DNA of 64,000 bases from Desulfosporosinus meridiei DSM 13257. GTDB lineage: Bacteria > Bacillota > Desulfitobacteriia > Desulfitobacteriales > Desulfitobacteriaceae. The position numbers and the translations under genes are program-made. The notes under the pieces are model-generated. The model was not told where the DNA came from and searched no databases. It saw nothing but the letters and a program-made list of their open reading frames with translations. The DNA is taken from NCBI RefSeq assembly GCF_000231385.2, contig NC_018515.1:700501-764500 (forward strand), in the 5' to 3' direction. This document shows, piece by piece, positions 8,890 to 17,962 of the stretch. Numbering within the stretch: the first letter of the stretch is position 1; the number at the start of each line of letters is the position of its first letter.

Positions 8890-9211
8890 TGAGTCGTTCC
8901 TCCTTTAATGTAGTTTCCAAACAAATTTCGACAATTTATTGTTTCGACCAGAATTGGTCAGGAAGACAGGGATATATATTAATTGGTCTAAGATAGTGAT
9001 TAAACAATGGTCTTAGTTTGCTTATTATTTAATCGGATAATGCTTAAAAACTAAAATAATTTGTATGAAATTTATGGTAATTAACCGATATAAATCGAAG
9101 ATTCATTTTTCTCAATCAATTTATCCTAAAATTAAAGGTTTTTTGATTCCGTTCGCGAATAATCCTAATTACCAATTCTCTTATTGATTAAGACAGAAAG
9201 AAGGGAACTTT
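8890..9211. promoter_or_regulatory. Divergent intergenic region (cytochrome / regulator)
   Basis: This AT-rich stretch of 322 bp must hold the promoters of both divergent genes. I could not pick a clear -35/-10 pair or a convincing long inverted repeat. A DcuR/CitT-like HTH would be expected to bind direct or inverted repeats here. Confidence 0.4.
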
Positions 9212-10321
9212 GTGCGTTCGCTAAAAAATCAAATTCTTATTGTGTTGTTGTCATCGCTTTTTTTACTGGCAGCTTGTTTTCTCGTAGTTCTTGGACTATA
9301 TATGAAGGATCGAGCAGTGGCAGCAGCGATAATTAAGGTTAAGGCGGATTTGGCTACCTGTGAGGAGATTATTGATAAGACATATCCCGGGGCGTGGTCA
9401 GAAAACGACGGAAATCTCTATAAAGGGACAGAGAAAATTAGTTTAAACAATGACTTGGTGGATCATTTATCCAGTTTGACTGGGGATACAGTAACCATTT
9501 TCCTTAGAGATACCCGGGTTGCCACAACCATACGTGGTTCAAATAATGAACGAGCAATTGGTACTAAGGTTTCTGAAAGTATTGTTCAGACGGTTCTCAA
9601 AAATGGTCAAACCTACGTAGGGGAAGCCGATGTAGTAGGACAGTGGTATCAAACAGGTTATGTACCATTACGTGCAGAAAACGGTGACATCATTGGCATT
9701 TTTTATGTGGGAATATCTCATGCCTATGAACAAGAGATAATCACCCGGTCTTTGATTATAATGGCAGAAATAGGACTTGCCTTGACTCTATTGGTAGCGT
9801 TTCTTACTTGGTTTTTTCTCCAGAAAGTTATTATTTACCCTTTGCACAATATTATGTTAGGGACTCGGGACGTAGCAACCGGTCACCTTACAGAGAAGGT
9901 TAAAGTGTCTGGAGCGAAAGAAATTGAAGAACTTGAAGATGCCTTTAACCAAATGGTAGAGCAGATTCAATCTCTTACTTCGGAAGTGAATCGAATAAAC
10001 AGCCTTAATTCTAGCAATACCCCAAACGAGACGCTAAATCTTACTCCAGCTTATATGCCCCCGCCTAGCTTCGAGCTTCCGGGGAATATAGGAGATACTG
10101 GATTACCAAAAGGATTACATCAAGCAACTCTTGGTCAGATAGTGCAGTTTCTACAGGCAAATAAACGTCCACTCTCCGCAGAGGAAGTTGCAGAAGGAGT
10201 TAAGCTTACTAGGGTAACAGTACGCCGCTATCTAGAATTTCTAGAACATTGCGGAGTATTAAAATCTGAGCAGAAGTATGGCACAGTAGGGAGACCTGTG
10301 AAATTATTTATACCACAGTGA
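9212..10321 (+). CDS. Membrane-bound one-component regulator: Cache - HAMP - winged HTH
   Basis: Protein of 369 aa with an unusual order of parts. A transmembrane helix (about 9-30) is followed by an extracytoplasmic single Cache domain (about 32-185, with GQWYQTGYVPL and DIIGIFYVGIS). A second transmembrane helix (188-210), a HAMP domain (to about 262), a proline-rich linker, and a C-terminal winged HTH (about 305-369) complete it. The HTH segment SAEEVAEGVKLTRVTVRRYL and GTVGRPVKLF is the type found at the end of DcuR/CitT response regulators. No histidine kinase or receiver domain is present, so the sensor appears to bind DNA directly from the membrane. The start is GTG at 9212. It lies divergent to the hexahaem cytochrome, its likely target. 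Confidence 0.8.
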   Translation: MRSLKNQILIVLLSSLFLLAACFLVVLGLYMKDRAVAAAIIKVKADLATCEEIIDKTYPGAWSENDGNLYKGTEKISLNNDLVDHLSSLTGDTVTIFLRDTRVATTIRGSNNERAIGTKVSESIVQTVLKNGQTYVGEADVVGQWYQTGYVPLRAENGDIIGIFYVGISHAYEQEIITRSLIIMAEIGLALTLLVAFLTWFFLQKVIIYPLHNIMLGTRDVATGHLTEKVKVSGAKEIEELEDAFNQMVEQIQSLTSEVNRINSLNSSNTPNETLNLTPAYMPPPSFELPGNIGDTGLPKGLHQATLGQIVQFLQANKRPLSAEEVAEGVKLTRVTVRRYLEFLEHCGVLKSEQKYGTVGRPVKLFIPQ

Positions 10322-10337
10322 AATACAACTATTGTCA

Positions 10338-10375
10338 ATAGACTTCGCCCTGGATTTTAGGCGGAGTCTATTTTG
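10338..10375 (+). terminator. Intrinsic terminator after the Cache-HTH regulator
   Basis: AATAGACTTCGCC pairs with GGCGGAGTCTATT around a short loop and is followed by TTTTG. Confidence 0.8.
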
Positions 10376-10695
10376 ATGTTTAAATAAGGCGAAGTATCAT
10401 GAGCTTTGGATTTCATACAACAAAACTAATAGGATTTCCATAAGGGTATAAATGTAAGATATGTCTGATTTGGTAAATTGATAGATATTTTCTTAATTAA
10501 CTTAATTTTCTTTATTGATAAAACGCTTATTTAATGTTCATAAACACGACAGTAAGCTGACGGAGAGGTAAACTGTTCACAGCAATCGAAATTGACAAAC
10601 AATTTCGATTTATCTGAGAGGATATTCTTGAAGAGGAATAAAGAAGAGAGGTGAGAAACGGGGTAATAAAAATCTTTATATAAAGGAGGATTATC
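10376..10695 (+). promoter_or_regulatory. Leader/promoter region of the hydrogenase operon
   Basis: 320 bp without a gene. It contains a hairpin CGAAATTG/CAATTTCG at 10588-10608 and ends in the ribosome site AAAGGAGG for the first hydrogenase gene. I found no perfect Rex operator. The hairpin has no T run and may be an operator or leader structure. Confidence 0.4.
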
Positions 10696-11184
10696 ATGTG
10701 TGAAGCCGGTACACCTAATCAATTTGCCCAAAAGCTGGATAATTATATTGACAGTCTGACCCACAAAAAGGAAAATCTTATTGCAGTTCTTCATTATGCT
10801 CAAGAAATATATGGATATTTGCCTGACAATGTGCAATGGCATATTGCTCAGAAGTTAGATATACCTTCCGCTACAGTTTACGGTGTAGTAAGTTTCTATT
10901 CATTTTTTACGATGATACCTCGTGGGGAACATGTAGTTAATGTCTGCACGGGTACAGCTTGCTTCGTACGGGGGGCAGATAAATTAAAAGAAGAACTTGA
11001 AAGTCAGCTAAAAATTAAGGCCGGAGAGACAACTCCTGATAATCTCTTTACCTTAGAGACATTGCGCTGTGTTGGAGCCTGCGGTCTCGCTCCAGTCATG
11101 ATTGTCGATGGCAAAGTGCATGGACGCATGCAAAAGCCACAAGACATAAATGAAGTTTTAGCGAAGTACCGTGCAGAAGGATAG
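10696..11184 (+). CDS. hydC: Bifurcating [FeFe] hydrogenase, NuoE-like subunit (HydC/HndA)
   Basis: Thioredoxin-fold [2Fe-2S] subunit of 162 aa. The N-terminal helical part contains YGYLPDNVQWHIA. The cluster ligands are in CTGTACFVRGA and in CVGACGLAP. The ATG follows AAAGGAGG. It is the first gene of a three-gene set with a NuoF-like flavoprotein and an [FeFe] hydrogenase, the usual make-up of the NAD- and ferredoxin-linked trimeric hydrogenase. A paralogous subunit (45-50% similar by eye) is encoded at 36020 next to the formate dehydrogenase. Confidence 0.9.
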   Translation: MCEAGTPNQFAQKLDNYIDSLTHKKENLIAVLHYAQEIYGYLPDNVQWHIAQKLDIPSATVYGVVSFYSFFTMIPRGEHVVNVCTGTACFVRGADKLKEELESQLKIKAGETTPDNLFTLETLRCVGACGLAPVMIVDGKVHGRMQKPQDINEVLAKYRAEG

Positions 11185-11272
11185 ATCCATATCTCAATTT
11201 ACCGTGTTTTTTTAGAAGTAACCGTCCCCAGTATACGCTCTGAGAAGCGTCACCGAAGGAAGGGAAAGCCAT

Positions 11273-13159
11273 ATGAAACTCAAAAGTATTGATGCATTGA
11301 ATGAATTACAAGCTCAAAGCCTTAAACTCCTTGAAACTAGACGGATTATGGATTCCGCTGGAAGCGAAAAAACTCAAGGGCCGGTAAGGCATGTTATGGT
11401 CTGTGGAGGACCTGGTTGTCATTCCTCGGGAAGTCCGGGAATTGCCCAACGTTTAGAGGAAGAACTGAACAGATTGGAATTGTCTGAACAGATTAAAGTC
11501 TTCCAACCTGGCTGTTTTGGCTTTTGTGAAAAGGGCCCGATGATTCAAATTTTCCCTGAAAATGTAACTTATTGTGAGGTCTCTAGTGAAGATGTAACAA
11601 CTATTGTCGAAGAACACTTCATGCAAGGAAAGATAGTAGAACACTTGCTTTTTATGGATCCTGAGACTAAAGAGCGTTTTGCTCGTAGCATCCCTTTTTA
11701 CAACGGACAACTTCGGATAGCTCTTCGCAATGTTGGATATATTGCCCCGGAAAATATCCTTGAATATATTGCAGCAGATGGTTATCAAGCCTTAGCCAAA
11801 GTTCTTTTTTCTATGAAGCCCTTTGAGGTTATAGATGTTCTTAAGCAAAGTGGACTGCGGGGGCGTGGTGGTGCCGGGTTCCCCACAGGTTCAAAGTGGG
11901 ATTTTACCCGTAAGAGCCCAGCTGACCAGCGATACATTATTTGTAACGCTGACGAAGGAGATCCGGGTGCTTTCATGGACCGCTCAGTCTTGGAAGGTGA
12001 CCCCCATAGTGTTTTAGAAGCAATGCTTATTGCAGGTGCAGCCATTGGAGCATCCGAGGGATATATCTACGTTCGGGCAGAGTATCCAGCAGCAATTAGT
12101 CGCTTAAAAATTGCCATAGAGCAAGCCCGAGAATATGGGTTACTAGGAAAAGGAATTTTAGGCAGTGATTTTAGCTTTGAGATTGAGCTTAAATACGGAG
12201 CAGGTGCCTTTGTCTGTGGTGAAGAAACGGCGTTGATTCATTCCATTGAAGGGGCCAGAGGGGAACCTTCTGTAAAACCGCCATTTCCGGCTCAAAAAGG
12301 TTTGTGGGGTAAACCCACTTGCGTCAACAATGTAGAAACCTTGGCCAATATTCCGCCGATTATCCTCAAGGGAGCAGAATGGTTTTCTAATATTGGTACT
12401 GAAAAAAGCAAGGGGACTAAGGTCTTCGCTCTAGCAGGTAAAGTGAATAATGTAGGACTCGTAGAAGTTCCCATGGGCACAACACTGCGGCAAATTATTT
12501 TTGATATTGGCGGGGGACTTAAGCAGCATAAAACATTTAAAGCGGCTCAAACCGGGGGCCCTTCGGGCGGATGCATTCCGACCAAGTATCTGGATTCCCC
12601 TATTGATTATGAGTCTCTGGCAGCTATAGGCTCCATGATGGGTTCGGGTGGACTCATAGTCTTGGATGAAGATGATTGCATGGTCAATATCGCCAAGTAT
12701 TTTCTAGAGTTTACGATGGACGAATCCTGTGGTCGATGTACAGCTTGTCGGGTTGGTACCAAACGTTTGCATGAAATCCTGGAGAAGATCACCGAAGGAA
12801 AAGGGACGTTAGAGGATTTAGACAACATGGAAAGATTGTGTAATATCATTAAAGACACAGCTCTTTGTGGTTTAGGGCAAAGTGCCCCGAATCCCATTCT
12901 CTCTACCTTAAAGTATTTCCGGGAAGAATATATTGCCCATGTTGTTGACAAGACCTGTCCTGCAGGCGTTTGTAAGAGCCTGCTCAAATACGAAATTACA
13001 GATAAGTGCGTTGGGTGTTCCCTTTGTGTTAAGAAATGTCCAATGCATTGTATCACTGGCACAACTAAAAAACGTCACGTTATTGATCAAGAACGTTGCC
13101 TAAAATGTGGGGCATGTATGGAACAATGTCGTGTCGTCGGAGCAATCATCTGCCATTAA
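11273..13159 (+). CDS. hydB: Bifurcating [FeFe] hydrogenase, NuoF-like flavoprotein subunit (HydB/HndC)
   Basis: Protein of 628 aa. An N-terminal thioredoxin-like [2Fe-2S] domain (CGGPGCHSSGS and CFGFCEKGP) leads to the FMN/NADH-binding Nqo1 core (GRGGAGFPTG, then CNADEGDPGAFMDRS). The [4Fe-4S] site CGRCTACRVG follows. Two C-terminal ferredoxin clusters (CVGCSLCVKKC and CLKCGACMEQC) close the chain. It binds FMN and NAD(H) and is the proposed place of electron bifurcation between NAD and ferredoxin. The start ATG follows GGAAGGGAAAG. It lies 88 nt after hydC and 24 nt before hydA. Confidence 0.93.
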   Translation: MKLKSIDALNELQAQSLKLLETRRIMDSAGSEKTQGPVRHVMVCGGPGCHSSGSPGIAQRLEEELNRLELSEQIKVFQPGCFGFCEKGPMIQIFPENVTYCEVSSEDVTTIVEEHFMQGKIVEHLLFMDPETKERFARSIPFYNGQLRIALRNVGYIAPENILEYIAADGYQALAKVLFSMKPFEVIDVLKQSGLRGRGGAGFPTGSKWDFTRKSPADQRYIICNADEGDPGAFMDRSVLEGDPHSVLEAMLIAGAAIGASEGYIYVRAEYPAAISRLKIAIEQAREYGLLGKGILGSDFSFEIELKYGAGAFVCGEETALIHSIEGARGEPSVKPPFPAQKGLWGKPTCVNNVETLANIPPIILKGAEWFSNIGTEKSKGTKVFALAGKVNNVGLVEVPMGTTLRQIIFDIGGGLKQHKTFKAAQTGGPSGGCIPTKYLDSPIDYESLAAIGSMMGSGGLIVLDEDDCMVNIAKYFLEFTMDESCGRCTACRVGTKRLHEILEKITEGKGTLEDLDNMERLCNIIKDTALCGLGQSAPNPILSTLKYFREEYIAHVVDKTCPAGVCKSLLKYEITDKCVGCSLCVKKCPMHCITGTTKKRHVIDQERCLKCGACMEQCRVVGAIICH

Positions 13160-13183
13160 GGTATCCCTAAAGGAGGACTCCAT

Positions 13184-14926
13184 ATGGATATACAGTTAAC
13201 TATCAACGACATAGCGCTTAAAGTACCGGAAGGAACGACTATTTTAGAAGCCGCTAGAACCGTAAACATTGATATTCCAACTTTATGCTACTTAAAGCTT
13301 AACGAAATGCACTATAATAACAATATTGCTTCCTGCCGTGTCTGTGTCGTTGAAATAGAGGGACGACGCAATTTGGCCTCCTCATGTTCAACTCCGGTTT
13401 CCAGCGGAATGGTAGTCAGAACAGACTCATTGCGTGCTATCCAAGCCCGAAGAGCAATGGTTGAACTGCTTCTCTCCGATCACCCAAAATCTTGTTTAAC
13501 TTGTGCTAAAAACCAAGATTGTGATCTTCAATCCCTCGCCTCAGAATTAGGAGTCCGCCATATCTCTTATGAAGGTGACGAATCTGAGTTTGAGATCGAT
13601 ACGTCAAGTTCTTCCATTGTTAGAGATCCTAACAAATGCATCCGCTGTCGCCGTTGCGAGACGATGTGCAACGATGTTCAGACGGTAGGTGTTTACTCTG
13701 CTGTAGGCCGCGGCTTTGAAACCGTCGTTAAAACAGCTTTTGATTTACCCCTTAGTAAAACTGCTTGTACCTTCTGCGGACAATGCATTGCAGTATGTCC
13801 TACGGGTGCATTAACAGAACTAGACCAGGTTGACAAGGTTTGGAAGGCTCTCAACGATCCCAATCAATTTGTTGTTGTACAAACAGCACCAGCTGTACGA
13901 GTTGCTTTGGGTGAAGGGTTTGGACTAGAACCGGGGACGATTGTAACAGGTAAAATGGTTGCTGCGCTTCGAAGGCTTGGTTTTGACAGAGTCTTTGATA
14001 CAGATTTTGCGGCTGACTTAACAATTATGGAGGAAGCAACAGAGCTTGTTCACCGCATACAACATGGCGGACGCTTGCCGCTTCTTACGAGTTGTTGCCC
14101 TGCCTGGGTCAAATTCTTTGAACATCAATTTCCGGATTTATTGGACATTCCTTCAACTTGTAAGTCCCCGCATGAAATGCTAGGAGTCTTGATTAAAAGT
14201 TATTATGCGAAGACTTTAGGCATTGACCCTAAAACTATCACAGTAGTCTCAGTTATGCCTTGTGTTGCTAAGAAATATGAAGCGGCACGTCCGGAACTTT
14301 CCCAAGGAGCAGAAACTGCCGACGTGGATATTGTGATCACGACCCGGGAACTTGCGCGTATGATTCGAGAAGCCAGCATTCATTTTGACAATCTTAAAGA
14401 ACAAGAGTTCGATCATCCTTTAGGGGAATCGACAGGAGCCTCAGTAATTTTTGGAACGACTGGCGGAGTTCTCGAAGCTGCCTTAAGAACAGCCTACGAG
14501 GTACTCACCGGAGAAACCCTAGAGAAAGTAGAATTTGAGGTTCTACGGGGAATGGATGGACTCAAAGAAGCCGTTGTACCAATTGCTGGTCGGGATTATC
14601 GGGCTGCAGTTGTTCATGGGTTAGGAAATGCTCGAACAATTCTAGAGAAAATCCAAGCCGGCGAAAGTGATTATGATGTAATAGAAATCATGGCATGTCC
14701 GGGAGGATGTATCGGTGGTGGCGGACAACCCTATCACCATGGAAATTTAGAAATCCTATCCTCACGGGCAGAAGCATTATATCGAGAGGATCGCGCCAAA
14801 CCTTTAAGAAAGTCCCACGAAAATCCAGCTATTATTGGTCTCTATAAAGATTTCTTAGGTGAACCTTACGGAGAAAGAGCACATAAATTACTTCATACCA
14901 GTTATGTGGCACGGAAAAAAATCTAG
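13184..14926 (+). CDS. hydA: [FeFe] hydrogenase catalytic subunit (HydA/HndD)
   Basis: Cytosolic catalytic subunit of 580 aa. The order is an N-terminal [2Fe-2S] domain (SCRVCVVEIEG), a His-Cys-ligated [4Fe-4S] site (HPKSCLTCAKNQDC), two ferredoxin clusters (CIRCRRCETMC, CTFCGQCIAVCP), and the H-cluster domain. The H-cluster motifs are TSCCPAW, MPCVAKKYE and MACPGGCIGGGGQP, all intact. Domain order and the partner genes place it in the trimeric, bifurcating group A3. Maturases HydE, HydF and HydG are not in this window. Confidence 0.95.
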   Translation: MDIQLTINDIALKVPEGTTILEAARTVNIDIPTLCYLKLNEMHYNNNIASCRVCVVEIEGRRNLASSCSTPVSSGMVVRTDSLRAIQARRAMVELLLSDHPKSCLTCAKNQDCDLQSLASELGVRHISYEGDESEFEIDTSSSSIVRDPNKCIRCRRCETMCNDVQTVGVYSAVGRGFETVVKTAFDLPLSKTACTFCGQCIAVCPTGALTELDQVDKVWKALNDPNQFVVVQTAPAVRVALGEGFGLEPGTIVTGKMVAALRRLGFDRVFDTDFAADLTIMEEATELVHRIQHGGRLPLLTSCCPAWVKFFEHQFPDLLDIPSTCKSPHEMLGVLIKSYYAKTLGIDPKTITVVSVMPCVAKKYEAARPELSQGAETADVDIVITTRELARMIREASIHFDNLKEQEFDHPLGESTGASVIFGTTGGVLEAALRTAYEVLTGETLEKVEFEVLRGMDGLKEAVVPIAGRDYRAAVVHGLGNARTILEKIQAGESDYDVIEIMACPGGCIGGGGQPYHHGNLEILSSRAEALYREDRAKPLRKSHENPAIIGLYKDFLGEPYGERAHKLLHTSYVARKKI

Positions 14927-14952
14927 ATACTTGTAAGAGTGTAAACAATAAC

Positions 14953-14989
14953 AAGAGGAGTAAGCGTCATATTGATGCTTACTCCTCTT
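14953..14989. terminator. Bidirectional terminator between hydA and the ABC permease gene
   Basis: AAGAGGAGTAAGC pairs with GCTTACTCCTCTT, with a nearly complete extension to the apex TGA/TCA. It lies between the convergent ends of hydA and the minus-strand permease. Confidence 0.85.
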
Positions 14990-15020
14990 TGCTAGTGCGC
15001 CACCCCTGGCTCTAAACTGG

Positions 15021-15869
15021 CTATTTTGTTGGATGAATTTCTCTTTTTTCTTGCCACGGCAAAAATGTAGTCTCCAATCGGCGAAAAGCAAAGTCTAATG
15101 ATAAGCCGACAAGCCCAATCACCAGAACCCCACCAAGCATCAAATCTGTCTGAGCCATTTCACGGCCCTCCTGAATCAGATAACCAATACCCTGAGAAGA
15201 ACCTAGTAGTTCTGCCGCTACTAAGGATCGCCAACAATAACTCAGGCCCAGCCTCATACCGACAAAGACAGAAGGAGCGGCTGATGGAAGATATACTTGG
15301 GTTATTAGGCCCCAGCGAGAAAGACCATAAATGTAGGCTACTTCTTTAAGTTCTGTATCTGTACTAGCAATGCCGTGTAAGGTATTAAGAAAGATTGGGA
15401 AAAAGGCTGAGTACATAATAATGGCAAACTTCGAGGTCTCATCAATGCCCAACCAGAGGATAAACATGGGAATCCAAGCAATAGCCGGAATTTGTTGAAA
15501 AAAGCTCAGGCTGGGTGATAAAAAACTACGTACCCCTGGCAACAGGCCGAGCAGGAAACCGAGTGGAAGAGCCAGACAGAGAGCCAGGGTAAAGCCGATA
15601 ACAACACGGTATAGGCTGGTGCTTATATGCTTTATCAGCAGACCATTACTAGCGATGGTTAACAGACGATCCCAAATCTGAGAGGGCGGGGGAAGGAGAT
15701 AGCCGTTCAGCCTGCCCAAGGCACTGAGAATTTCCCAGATTACTAAAATAATCACGGGAAGAGCTAATCCTTGAAACAGTGTTATCAAAAACCTCGTCCT
15801 CATTGAGTTAGTTAAAGCTCCCCTCAAAGTTTTGGGCTTTTTTCGAGGAGTGTTTGAGGAAGCCTTCAT
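15021..15869 (-). CDS. ABC transporter permease (SsuC/TauC type)
   Basis: Inner-membrane permease of 282 aa with about six transmembrane segments. The EAA-loop region is ELKEVAYIYGLSRWGLI. The family includes permeases for nitrate, sulfonate, taurine and thiamine precursors. The start is the ATG at 15869, which has GGAGG five bases upstream; an in-frame ATG at 15881 lies inside that ribosome site and is rejected. It overlaps closely with the upstream substrate-binding protein gene. No ATPase gene is adjacent. Confidence 0.88.
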   Translation of the reverse strand: MKASSNTPRKKPKTLRGALTNSMRTRFLITLFQGLALPVIILVIWEILSALGRLNGYLLPPPSQIWDRLLTIASNGLLIKHISTSLYRVVIGFTLALCLALPLGFLLGLLPGVRSFLSPSLSFFQQIPAIAWIPMFILWLGIDETSKFAIIMYSAFFPIFLNTLHGIASTDTELKEVAYIYGLSRWGLITQVYLPSAAPSVFVGMRLGLSYCWRSLVAAELLGSSQGIGYLIQEGREMAQTDLMLGGVLVIGLVGLSLDFAFRRLETTFLPWQEKREIHPTK

Positions 15870-15884
15870 AAAAACCTCCATGAA

Positions 15885-16877
15885 TTACGTTGTGGGTAGG
15901 TAACTTGGATCAACTAAGTCCTCAACAAGTTTATTAATGTCGACATCAGGACGGATCATTCCTTCCTTTTGCAAAAAGGAAGCGGATTCTTGCAAGTCGG
16001 ACTTAACATCATTAAGGCTTATGTCAAAGTTAAACGCGGGATAAAGGTTTTTTACGCCCTTTATATCAAGTTGATTTTGCGTTGCGGTAATTGAGAATGC
16101 TTCTTCAAGGTTTGTTTTGCTCCAGTCGACGGAGGCTTTATGAACTTTTAAGAAGCGTTTTACTAGTTCGGGTTGGGTCTGGGCAAATTCGCTGCGAACA
16201 GCAATTACGGTCAAGCCGGAAATTAGTCCTTCTGCTGTGCGTAATTTTTTAACCTTACCTGTAGCAATGGTTTTGGAAAGGAGTGGTTCAGGCAGAATTG
16301 TAGCATCCACCTGACCTGTTGCAATAGCTGTAGCTGCGGCATTTGAATCCATATTTACAAGTTCTAGATCCTGAGTTGTCAGATTTACTTCTGCCAGGGC
16401 TCGAATTAGCATTTCATGAAGCATAGTCCCTTTTTGTAGGGCGATTTTCTTTCCCTTAAGGTCGGCAATAGTGCTTATAGATCCATTAGGAGTTACAACG
16501 AGACTTATTCCTTTGGGAAAGCGAGAGTAGGAGGAAATGACTTTGATATCATTCCCGCTAGCTTTTGCTAAGATAACAGAAACATAATTGAGACTATTGG
16601 AAAAATCAAGTGATTTACTAGCTAAGGCTTCTAATTGATTGCTTGGGGCCGGTATATCGTGCCATTTAAATTCTATACCGTCTTTCGCAAACTCCTCTTC
16701 AAACATTTTCTTTTCCTTAGCGACAACTGAAGGGATGTTGATAGGCCGGGAGACATAGGAAGCGTTTATTTCTTTAGGTTTATCCGGTGGGGTTTGATTA
16801 GAAGAACTTTGAGTTGCACAGCCAATTAGCAAGGTTGTGCATAAAAGGAAAATAAGTAATAGTTTTGAACGAAACAT
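15885..16877 (-). CDS. ABC transporter substrate-binding lipoprotein (SsuA/NMT1 type)
   Basis: Lipoprotein of 330 aa with a signal peptide ending in LLIGC (Cys19). The body has the two-lobed fold pattern of the NMT1/SsuA binding proteins, including the segment SISTIADLKGKKIALQKGTM and AATAIATGQVDATILPEPL. These bind sulfonates, nitrate, taurine or pyrimidine precursors; the ligand here is unknown. It is the first gene of a two-gene operon with the permease. Confidence 0.88.
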   Translation of the reverse strand: MFRSKLLLIFLLCTTLLIGCATQSSSNQTPPDKPKEINASYVSRPINIPSVVAKEKKMFEEEFAKDGIEFKWHDIPAPSNQLEALASKSLDFSNSLNYVSVILAKASGNDIKVISSYSRFPKGISLVVTPNGSISTIADLKGKKIALQKGTMLHEMLIRALAEVNLTTQDLELVNMDSNAAATAIATGQVDATILPEPLLSKTIATGKVKKLRTAEGLISGLTVIAVRSEFAQTQPELVKRFLKVHKASVDWSKTNLEEAFSITATQNQLDIKGVKNLYPAFNFDISLNDVKSDLQESASFLQKEGMIRPDVDINKLVEDLVDPSYLPTT

Positions 16878-17179
16878 AATTAAACCACAATCCTTTTTGT
16901 TAAACTTGAATTATCCTATTTTTAGGTTATTAATAGTTTAACACACCTAAGGTACATGAAGAGTAAAATTACAAAGAAATTTAAAGTAAATTAAATATTC
17001 AAATTTTATCCTATAAGCTCTGTGTTTTTTATAGTAAGTAATTAGGAGAATAAGGTTCATGACTATAATGCTGTCCAGGCTCGTATCGATTCTTTCAGAA
17101 TTGAAAAGTTCCTGAATCAGCAATAATAAATCCTGATTCTTTTGGAGGCTATCTAAAGAGGAAGGTGTCTATTAAGTTA
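16878..17179. other. Intergenic region between binding protein and tetR
   Basis: About 300 bp with no gene of credible length. The only structure is a hairpin GAATCAG/CTGATTC at 17114-17139 followed by TTTT, which can act as a plus-strand terminator; the gene it would serve is not visible. Confidence 0.45.
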
Positions 17180-17226
17180 TTGACATGGATAATGTATATG
17201 GTATCATAGGAGTGAGTAATCACTCA
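17180..17226 (+). promoter_or_regulatory. Promoter and operator of the TetR-efflux operon
   Basis: TTGACA (17180-17185), 16-nt spacer, TATCAT (17202-17207). A palindrome TGAGTAATCACTCA (17213-17226) sits on the expected transcription start. This is the layout of an autoregulated TetR-family gene. Confidence 0.7.
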
Positions 17227-17266
17227 TGTTATTAGTAAATTATCTTTAGTTCTTTGGAGGGGCGTC

Positions 17267-17890
17267 ATGAAATCAATTCGTCAAACAGAACAATTGGAGA
17301 AAAATAAGAAGAAAACCACAGAAGAGCGGCGTCAAGATATCCTTGAGGCAGCGTTAAATATTTTTACTGAAAAGGGTTATAATGGCTCTACAACGGCGGA
17401 AATTGCCAAAGCAGCTGGAGTTGCAGAAGGAACCATCTTTCGTCATTTCGCTACCAAGAAGGAATTATTAATCGCTGTTCTCAAACCAAAAATCCTTACT
17501 GGGATTATATCTCTTGATAAGGAACAAGAAGATCCGGTAGAATTCTTTCGCTGTTTTTTAAAGAATCGCTTGGAGTTAATCAAAGAAAACGATGGTCTTG
17601 TCCGTTTTATGTTTGCTGAAGCTCAGTACCATGATGAAGTCAGAGAGGCCTTATCGAATGGGATTTTAGGAGATGGTATAAACATCGTCAAACCTTGGTT
17701 TAATAAGGGCGTTGAAGAGGGGGTTTTTAAACCGATCCCATTTCCGGCTATGATGCGGAGTTTTATGGGGATGGTTTTGTTTTATGGGATATTCAATCAT
17801 GTTTTCCCTGGATTTTCGCCGGAAAAAACCATTGATGAGGCCGCCGATCAGATTCTTGAGCTTTTCTTAAATGGTTTGCTTATCAAATAA
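17267..17890 (+). CDS. TetR family transcriptional regulator
   Basis: Protein of 207 aa. The N-terminal HTH domain (about residues 20-66) has the classical pattern ILEAALNIFTEKGYNGSTTA followed by AKAAGVAEGTIFRHFATKKE. The C-terminal ligand domain is of the type seen in regulators of efflux operons (AcrR/YbiH-like). The start ATG follows TTGGAGGGGCGTC. It is the first gene of an operon with an HlyD-like protein and an ABC-2 transporter, which it most likely represses through the palindrome overlapping the promoter. Confidence 0.9.
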   Translation: MKSIRQTEQLEKNKKKTTEERRQDILEAALNIFTEKGYNGSTTAEIAKAAGVAEGTIFRHFATKKELLIAVLKPKILTGIISLDKEQEDPVEFFRCFLKNRLELIKENDGLVRFMFAEAQYHDEVREALSNGILGDGINIVKPWFNKGVEEGVFKPIPFPAMMRSFMGMVLFYGIFNHVFPGFSPEKTIDEAADQILELFLNGLLIK

Positions 17891-17962
17891 GACGTAAGTT
17901 AGATGAATTAGAAGTTATTGGGAGTATTGATTAGCTAAGTTAAAGGAACAGGAGGAGAAAAA

